A program made the translations under genes and the position numbers. Below, in pieces: positions 47,901 through 53,258 of a DNA stretch of 53,258 nucleotides; position 1 is the stretch's first letter; each line of letters opens with the position of its first letter. The notes beneath the pieces were generated by a model that made no database searches, had not been told where the DNA came from, and saw only the letters and a program-made list of their open reading frames with translations. Source of the stretch: Pelargonium nanum (taxonomy: Eukaryota; Streptophyta; Magnoliopsida; Geraniales; Geraniaceae); NCBI GenBank assembly GCA_036897485.1, contig JAYMTF010000108.1, positions 1 through 53,258 on the forward strand. Direction: 5' to 3'.

Positions 47901-50900
47901 AACAGAAAATAGTTCTTATAGGATATTAATGACAAGAAATTCAGAAGCCACTCTTACATTATGGTTTTATCTTTCTTATGCCTGATGTAAGGCTCTTACC
48001 AAAGGACGTAATTTTGAAATTAAACATGCTAAAAGAACATATCAACAAAAAATACGAGTTCATACATGAAGACAATCCAAAGCAGGTTCTATGACTTTCA
48101 AGTTCTTCGTCTCAAATGCAAGTCGTAGTGGATCCAAAATAAGCTCCACCTGAGCTCCTTCCAATGTATGCCCAGCACTTGCCAAGGCAGCTGTAATGGT
48201 TGTGCCCACCGACCTACCAACATCCTCTGCCTCCTCACCATTGTGAGAAACAGTGCCCAGCTTATCTGATTCAGTTCCAGGTTTTCCTGCTCCATCTTTA
48301 CTCTCAAGTGAACTAAGAAAAGAGAAGATTATTCACAAAATCAACATAAAGAACATCTAGGTCTGCCAATGTAACCATCATCTTAATCCAGCAAAATAAA
48401 ATACTGACCAAGAAGCATTTCTCGTATAATCTATTTACAATTAACTGGAAAATCATTCTTGGTGAACCTAACTTGACCCAATAACAGTAACGCATAATAT
48501 ATATATATATATATAACACCCAGAGACACACATATATGTTTGTATTTTGTCTATAATATATATACATATATACACAAATATATAGATCATATGTTAAACA
48601 AAACAAATTGTAGGGAAATCTACTGAGGATAATCTAAGTGCCCAAACTGGACAAATGTGTGTCAACCAGGTCTGTTGCACTTTCATACAATGTCAACTTT
48701 TATTTTGATTACTTAAAAGATGTGCAAAATTACAAAGTTGTTGTGATTTTTTGTCATGGAATAACTCAAAAGGAACAAAAAAAAAGAGTAACAGACAACA
48801 AAATATTCAGATGTAGACCTTCCATCTCCAGATGAAGCTTGATTCGTCGTACTTGAAACTGACAGCTGATTGACCCCTTTTGTATTATCTAACACAGAGT
48901 AATAAAAAAATGTAAATATGTAAAAAAGAGAATCATGAACATCAATATCACATGGAATCATGGAATATGAATAGGAAAAATATATATAACGATAAAAAAA
49001 TCAAGAAGCAAGGCCAACATGATCATTCAAGACGCATTTGGTTTTCAAAAACATTTTTAGCTGTTCATACTTGTATGATCCATTCGGATTGAGGAATGAT
49101 GAGGAAAAGAATAGTATGATGAAATAAGTTACTGACCAATTAGTTTTTCTTTTCTTTTCTTTTAAGTACTATTGCCTCACTCTTTATACTTTAAGTTTCC
49201 TTCAAACGTCAATGTTTACAAGATAAAAGCAATGGCTTTAGAGTTGTTAAATTTTAATATCGAGCTACATATGAGGGTTTGGGCTTCCGCTACTAAAATG
49301 TCAGCCTTACGTAGGGTTTCACTTGCACCTTTATATATAGTTCATTTTTCCAATGTGGGACATTGTCACCACTATTTTTTTCACTCCCCTCAAGTGTGAG
49401 CCTCATATTTATTCTTTTATGTAGGGCGGGCCTATTAAATCAACATTGAACACTCCCCTCAAGTGTAGGCATTTTACTTCCACACGTGAGCCACTGCAAG
49501 CATGTCCTTCCACAAGTGGACCAAACACTACAGGGGCATGTTACTAAATTAAGCCACAAGCCTAAACCAAAATCCGTGTGATATTTAAACATTAAGCTAC
49601 ATATAAGGGTCTTGGCTTCTATGACTAAAATGTCAACATTACTAGTAGGGTTTCACTTGCACCTTTATACATAGCTCATTTCACATATTTTTCAATGTGG
49701 GACTTTATCTCCACCACTTTCCTCAAGAGTATCATATTTTAGGAAATATTTTCAGTTTAATGTACTTGTTGAATGTTGATGTGCCCCATATCAAGTAAAT
49801 GTGGAGAATTTAACAATTGTAAATACCAATTGAAACCTCAACCTATCATCTTATGCTTTAGGGGTTGAAGAAAATTTGGTATAGTATCATCACACGTGCA
49901 TATGGTCCGACTGACATCCCCTTTGTAGTCTTTGATCCACATACAAAGGAAAATACATGTAGTGGGTGCTCGTGCAGAAGTAGAAGTTTGCACATGAGGA
50001 TAGTTGATGTGACTCACATTGAATATATATGAAGATCATAACTTCTTTACAAGCTCGTTAAATCTTCTACATATCAACTTAGGTTTTGGGGTTGGAAGAA
50101 ATTTGACAATACCAAAGACTGTTTTAAACTATGTCCATGTTTAGTACAATTTTAAAGAAACAGAAAAACGCATAAATAAGCATCTCTTATGAGCTAAATG
50201 TCCCCTTAAAGTGAACCCAACAACCCTTGACTTATGAAATTTTAAATTTTAATAGGCATCTGAGTCGTTCTCTAATGTATTCTTAGTATAAAGATTATAG
50301 GATTCTATTACATATACTTGGATAGAAATTAGTAGAAAAATATATCTTTTGCCTCAAATGTGGCATGTTTAGAGGTTGATTACTAGTGTTATCATAGTTC
50401 TCATTGGTGCATGTTTTGTCAAGGACAAGTGGCTCTCCTAAGAACGCCAAGTGTCCTTGTCAACTAGCTCGTGTCCATCAACCATGAGAAGTAAGCATGG
50501 CTCGACCTTGGAGCTTAGTCTTAGTTAGTTCAACATCAATAAATAAGTTGTTCCCGAGAACAAGTCAACCTTGTACGAACAAAGCACCTGAGCAGGGTGC
50601 CTAGAGTGTGAGCACTTAGGAAAAGGTACCAAAGCAGAAAGACCCGACCAGGGCACTAGAGGTGAGTATTCGGGCAATAAACTCAAATAGAACCCCACAT
50701 GATAGTTATAAAGTAAATGATCACATGTGAAATGTGTAATGCCTCAAGTATAAATAGATGGGTTGCTCATACGAAAAGGGACTTTTGGCTCCCTAGTATT
50801 TTCGGCATCTTTATGGAGAAGGACCTTTGCTCATGTATGATGCCTTATCAAAGCTCTCTCTCTCTTTCTCTAATGTCTTATTCCTTTTGCATGTCTTTTG

Positions 50901-52318
50901 AAATTATTGATATATGATTTCCTATTGTAACATGTCTTTTTTTATTTTCATATCATTTTTAGTCGCTACATTTTTAAACCAATCCCAATATGGCATAAGT
51001 CTTCCTACATCTCTTAGCACCATAAGGATTTGAACTAGACATAACCTTATATCACAACGAGTTGGGTGTTAAATACAATGGTAAACTCAATATAAAATGT
51101 TACCTAATTTTTTTCCCATCTACACATACTTGAAAGGAAGAAAAGGTATCCTCGACAAAAATTTCCCTCTTTGCTACCTACCTTTGGCTTTCTCTTTCCT
51201 TCCATTTTTGTCATATTGTAAACTGTAACAGCAATCTGAGGGTGCCAACTATTGGACAAATTCTCATTCACCAAGAAATATCTCATCTCCAGGATGTTCA
51301 AGCTAACTGCTTTTTTTTGGCAACAATAGATTTGAGAATTAGGGGCTATCCAACCAAGAGTAAAGCAGTTTGATTATCCCAACCGGGAACATTTTCCATA
51401 TCCCTAACACCCTTCAGCAACATAAATATTGGTGACATGGTTAATTTCAGACTAAGACTTCACACCAAGCACTTCATTTGCATTCATAGCCCTTTGGTTT
51501 GGCATGAAAATACTAGACACTCTATGACCACTTGTCCTGCCAATTCTTCCATTTGGATGAAATTTCAGACTGAGTTCCTAGAACATAATTATTCTAAATA
51601 TTACTTCCTACAGCTAACCACACTTAAACAATAAATCGAATTGGTGCCCATACATCCGAGCTCTGATAGTCATACAAAGTATACCAATTTTCATAAACAG
51701 GCCCTCTCCAACTGTAACAATAACATGAGCAGTGTCACTACAATAGAAACAGTGGGCTTTGGATTTCCTTTGAGGTCTCAGGTTCGAGCCTCCTTGCCGA
51801 CGGTATGGGGTGGAATTTATGGGTTTAAGGGGAGAGCTAACAACTAACTCGGGTGACGCCCCCACTAGGTGTTGAGAAACACAGACCTTTGTAGGCCTGC
51901 TGTCCCGTCGCTTACAAAAAAAAACAATAGAAACAGTGGCATTGTTCAGCAGTAACTGCAGAATCACACTGAAACAGATCATCTCCATTAACAACCTAAG
52001 AAAAACAGTTCACCAAGAGTAGCTTGCTTACTAGAGCACTGTCTAATGGCAACTAGCAACAATACACACACAGATAACAACAACGACAGTACAATTTGCA
52101 ATTCACGCTTGCATTATATAATTGAAAGTCCACATTCAATTGACAAGCATATCTTATATGATAAATCAAAATGAGATCTTTCTGAGACAGAAACACAAAT
52201 ACCAACCTAAGTATGCTTGTATAGCTTTCTGGAGTTCTGGGTACTTCTTCGCGGAACACTCCTTGAGCATAGACTCGAGCGACCGAGTCACAAAACCCCC
52301 CGCAGCACCACCCGCCAT
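32902..52318 (-). CDS. BIG5: Large ARF guanine-nucleotide exchange factor, BIG5/BEN1/MIN7 type
   Basis: Sec7-family activator of ARF GTPases at the trans-Golgi/early endosome; in Arabidopsis it acts in endosomal traffic and immunity. Exons (minus): 52318-52207, 48888-48819, 48312-48066, 47561-47440, 47351-47293, 46701-46644, 46562-46478, 46359-46177, 46005-45947, 45851-45782, 45708-45640, 45240-45118, 45019-44966, 44872-44790, 44667-44571, 44472-44374, 44277-44077, 43924-43814, 43740-43556, 42721-42095, 41961-41544, 39750-39511, 39389-39266, 39151-39003, 37768-37412, 37011-36845, 36771-36488, 36247-36081, 35374-35261, 34959-34823, 34660-34348, 33896-33801, 32967-32902. The 33 exons sum to 1781 aa (recalled Arabidopsis length 1739). 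The DCB/HUS region precedes Sec7 (about 598-800), which has the catalytic glutamate E682 in [12 protein letters not shown] and [16 protein letters not shown] repeats follow. The N-terminus ([21 protein letters not shown]) matches BIG5, not BIG1-4. Intact. Confidence 0.96.
33484..33737. mobile_element. MITE in the last BIG5 intron
   Basis: The left end reads GTGGTCCGTTTGGATTC; the right end on the opposite strand reads GTTGCATTTGGAATCG. Both are followed inward by TTTGATTTGAAAT. The flanking trinucleotide CTA occurs on both sides, suggesting a 3-bp target duplication as in PIF/Harbinger elements. The interior is rich in GGATTTGGATTTG-like repeats. It has no coding potential of its own. Confidence 0.6.
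37041..37346. repeat. 160-bp tandem duplication in BIG5 intron 25
   Basis: Copy 1 starts at 37041 and copy 2 at 37201, both with GTTAAG. They share ATGAAACAGA/GTGAAACAGA, AACTTCAGAG, GTATTTTCACA-like, AAGTTCTT, CAATTTGCT, ACAAGATG and GTCAACTTGGAGAAA in the same order. Divergence is moderate. Both copies lie inside one intron (37012-37411). Confidence 0.8.
39922..40089 (-). mobile_element. Au-type SINE in BIG5 intron 21
   Basis: On the minus strand it opens with a tRNA-like head, GAGTGTGAGTCGTGGCGCAA, and continues with GGTTGCTGCCTTGTGACC and GGTCACGGGTTTGAGTTAGG (box B-like). It ends near GGGAGCCTCGTGTACTAGAC and CTGCCC. This order matches the Au SINE family as I recall it. A 13-base target duplication, CAATTTGAATACA, flanks it at 39909-39921 and 40090-40102. 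It is in sense orientation to BIG5. Confidence 0.85.
40590..41085 (-). mobile_element. RTE-type LINE 3' remnant in BIG5 intron 21
   Basis: The minus-strand translation, across several frames, shows phrases of the plant RTE reverse-transcriptase tail in order: [16 protein letters not shown], then ALCDKRNPL, then RCRGRPKLT followed by KEVVREDMN, then a stretch ending HVADPD. Stops interrupt every frame, for example between RPKLT and KEVV, so it is dead. The [13 protein letters not shown] block is present twice (about 40724-40760 and 40815-40860), a local duplication of roughly 90 bp. It is 5'-truncated. Confidence 0.75.
42933..43101 (-). mobile_element. Au-type SINE in BIG5 intron 19
   Basis: On the minus strand it opens GAGGGTGAGTGTTGGCACAA and continues with GGTTGTTTCCTTGTGAC and a box B-like GGTCGCGGGTTCAAGTTAAG. 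The body and 3' end resemble the copy at 39922-40089 and the decayed copy at 30740-30893. Flanks CATAGAAA (42925-42932) and CATAAGAAA (43102-43110) look like a slightly altered target duplication. It is sense to BIG5. Confidence 0.8.
47752..47768. repeat. (AC)n microsatellite in BIG5 intron 3
   Basis: About eight uninterrupted AC units, followed by degenerate copies to about 47775. Confidence 0.9.
48495..48515. repeat. (AT)n microsatellite in BIG5 intron 2
   Basis: About ten AT units, with further TATA-rich sequence to about 48580. Confidence 0.9.
49255..49729. repeat. Pair of ~145-bp direct repeats, probable LTR-retroelement debris
   Basis: Copies at about 49255-49398 and 49585-49729 share AGCTACATAT, ACTAAAATGTCA, TAGGGTTTCACTTGCACC and CAATGTGGGAC in order. 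Phrases such as CAATGTGGGAC and CTCCCCTCAAGTGTG recur in plant Copia-type LTR regions. Sequence up to about 50120 has a similar flavour. It is a fossil: broken, no coding region recognised, old by its divergence, inside BIG5 intron 1. Confidence 0.5.
50390..50960. repeat. Possible solo-LTR-like fossil in BIG5 intron 1
   Basis: A more GC-rich block in an AT-rich intron. It contains a promoter-like TATAAATAG at about 50750 followed by a CT-rich run (about 50855-50875), the usual R/U5-type layout of plant LTRs. No coding part, paired LTR or clear target duplication was found. Boundaries and family are uncertain; the element is treated as an old remnant. Confidence 0.4.
51756..51923 (+). mobile_element. 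5'-truncated tRNA-derived SINE with 16-bp target duplication
   Basis: A 168-bp insertion ending in CTTACAAAAAAAA. A perfect 16-base duplication, ACAATAGAAACAGTGG, flanks it at 51740-51755 and 51924-51939. A pol III box B match, GGTTCGAGCCT, lies at 51781-51791, only 25 bases from the 5' end, so the box A half is missing. It is not the Au family: the body carries GGTGACGCCCCCACTAGG and GTTGAGAAACACAGACC. The intact duplication suggests a fairly recent insertion. It is antisense to BIG5. Confidence 0.85.
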
Positions 52319-52351
52319 TTTCGCTCTCTCTATCAATTACCAAATTCTCGC

Positions 52352-52454
52352 CTGAAAACCACAAAATCGATCGAATTCAACCGGAGGAGGAGAGATCGAA
52401 GCGAGATCTTGTGCAAGTCAGATTTGAGAAATGGAGGGGAGTAGGAATGAGTAC
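52352..52454 (-). other. Probable 5'-leader intron of BIG5
   Basis: On the minus strand a donor, CCAAG|GTACTC, and an acceptor, GTGGTTTTCAG|GCGAG, bound a T- and C-rich 103-bp stretch that ends 33 bases before the BIG5 ATG. Splicing would remove most of an otherwise open 78-codon upstream frame (52569-52333). This is inferred from splice signals only. Confidence 0.6.
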
Positions 52455-52569
52455 CTTGGATCGATCGGAAGTGGAGGCGCGAGGTGGGAGATTGAGGACA
52501 AATCGAGGGAGATCTGAATGATGGAGTGACCAGATCTGTGTGTCCTTCACATGAAAGTCTATTTCTCAA

Positions 52570-53258
52570 TGGTGTGTACCTCTGCTAAGTTTTGTTTAAA
52601 GTCAGTAGAGAGAGTGGAGAAGATACTTTGAGCGGAGAGCCCGGTCGATGCCCGGTTTAGACAAATCTATTGTACAGGTTTTGTGATTGATTTGGGGACT
52701 GTGTCACCAAATTTTACTACTAATTAACTCTACTTTAATCTTGAAATATGTCTCTTCACTATTTGTAGGTTACTAAAAACAATCACTATTGACTATTACT
52801 ACTTATTAGTTAGTAGTAACAGTTCAAAGTCTTAAAACTAGTTCTTTGCTTCATTCGTTTCAAAATAAATAGCAAGTTTTTATAATTTTATAAAATTGAG
52901 AAATCATCAAATTGGTACATTTGAAAATTTTATTTGTTTATTTTAGTACGTAAAAATGTTTGTCGTTCAATTTGGTACGCGATTGAAGTATATATTAAAT
53001 CAATTTAGTGCATAGTTAATTCTTAGTTAGTTTATTTCATCCAAAAGTAATGACGTGTATTCATGTAAAATAATACTACCTCGGTTTTACATTAAATGTT
53101 GTTCTAGAGTTTTTCACAAATATTAAGGAAATATGCTAAATGACTTTTTTTACCAATAAATAAAAACGTAAAACTCATCATTGATAATCCACTACTAATA
53201 TATTTATTTAACTTTAATGCTAAAAACTTTTTAGGGATTTCTGTCTCTCTTTTTCAAG
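52570..53258. other. BIG5 upstream region with MITE-like ends
   Basis: AT-rich promoter-side DNA. CATTCGTTTCAAAATAAATA near 52853 and TACTACCTCGGTTTTACATT from 53087 resemble left ends of Stowaway-type MITEs; the second runs out of the window. No gene is recognised. Confidence 0.45.

Noticed and set aside
51614-51994. 126-codon minus-strand frame
   Set aside because: It crosses a SINE and both copies of its target duplication; not a gene.

Overview
This window is nuclear DNA from a flowering plant, almost certainly a eudicot. Every gene is rich in introns with GT-AG borders, the spaces between genes are AT-rich, and the repeats are plant types: Stowaway-, hAT- and PIF-like MITEs, Au-type SINEs, an RTE-type LINE tail and old LTR-type debris. 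The species cannot be named from the sequence. All gene models below were built by hand from exon translations and splice sites; in each one the exon lengths sum to an open frame.

Layout: (1) 185-1966, minus strand: type I pectin methylesterase with a PMEI pro-region, 3 exons, 507 aa. (2) 1967-6800: intergenic DNA with a PIF-like candidate, an hAT-type MITE, a degenerate 38-39 bp tandem array, and twin G-boxes near the next gene. (3) 6820-15324, plus strand: bifunctional lysine-ketoglutarate reductase/saccharopine dehydrogenase (LKR/SDH), 24 coding exons, about 1059 aa, with one GC-AG intron. (4) 16101-19670, minus: organelle-targeted HAD/5'-nucleotidase-like hydrolase, 6 exons including a 25-nt microexon. 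(5) 20267-22381, minus: GPI-anchored GH17 beta-1,3-glucanase with an X8/CBM43 domain, 2 exons. (6) 22382-25840: intergenic, with a 0.6-kb foldback structure. (7) 25841-32256, plus: coiled-coil (MIP1-type leucine zipper) plus DUF547 protein, 11 exons, 601 aa. (8) 32902-52318, minus: BIG5/BEN1/MIN7-type large ARF-GEF, 33 coding exons over 19.4 kb, 1781 aa. Its introns hold most of the mobile-element remains.

The genes do not form a pathway or operon. Two act at the wall or callose (pectin methylesterase, GH17 glucanase), one in lysine catabolism and one in trans-Golgi/endosomal traffic. The DUF547 and HAD proteins have no firmly known role. LKR/SDH and the HAD gene converge, as do the DUF547 gene and BIG5.

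I found no convincing undescribed biological system. The items most worth a second look are the GC-AG intron and possible internal SDH start in LKR/SDH, the frame-critical microexon, the foldback element at 24.4-25.0 kb, the Au-SINE set, and several intronic tandem duplications.
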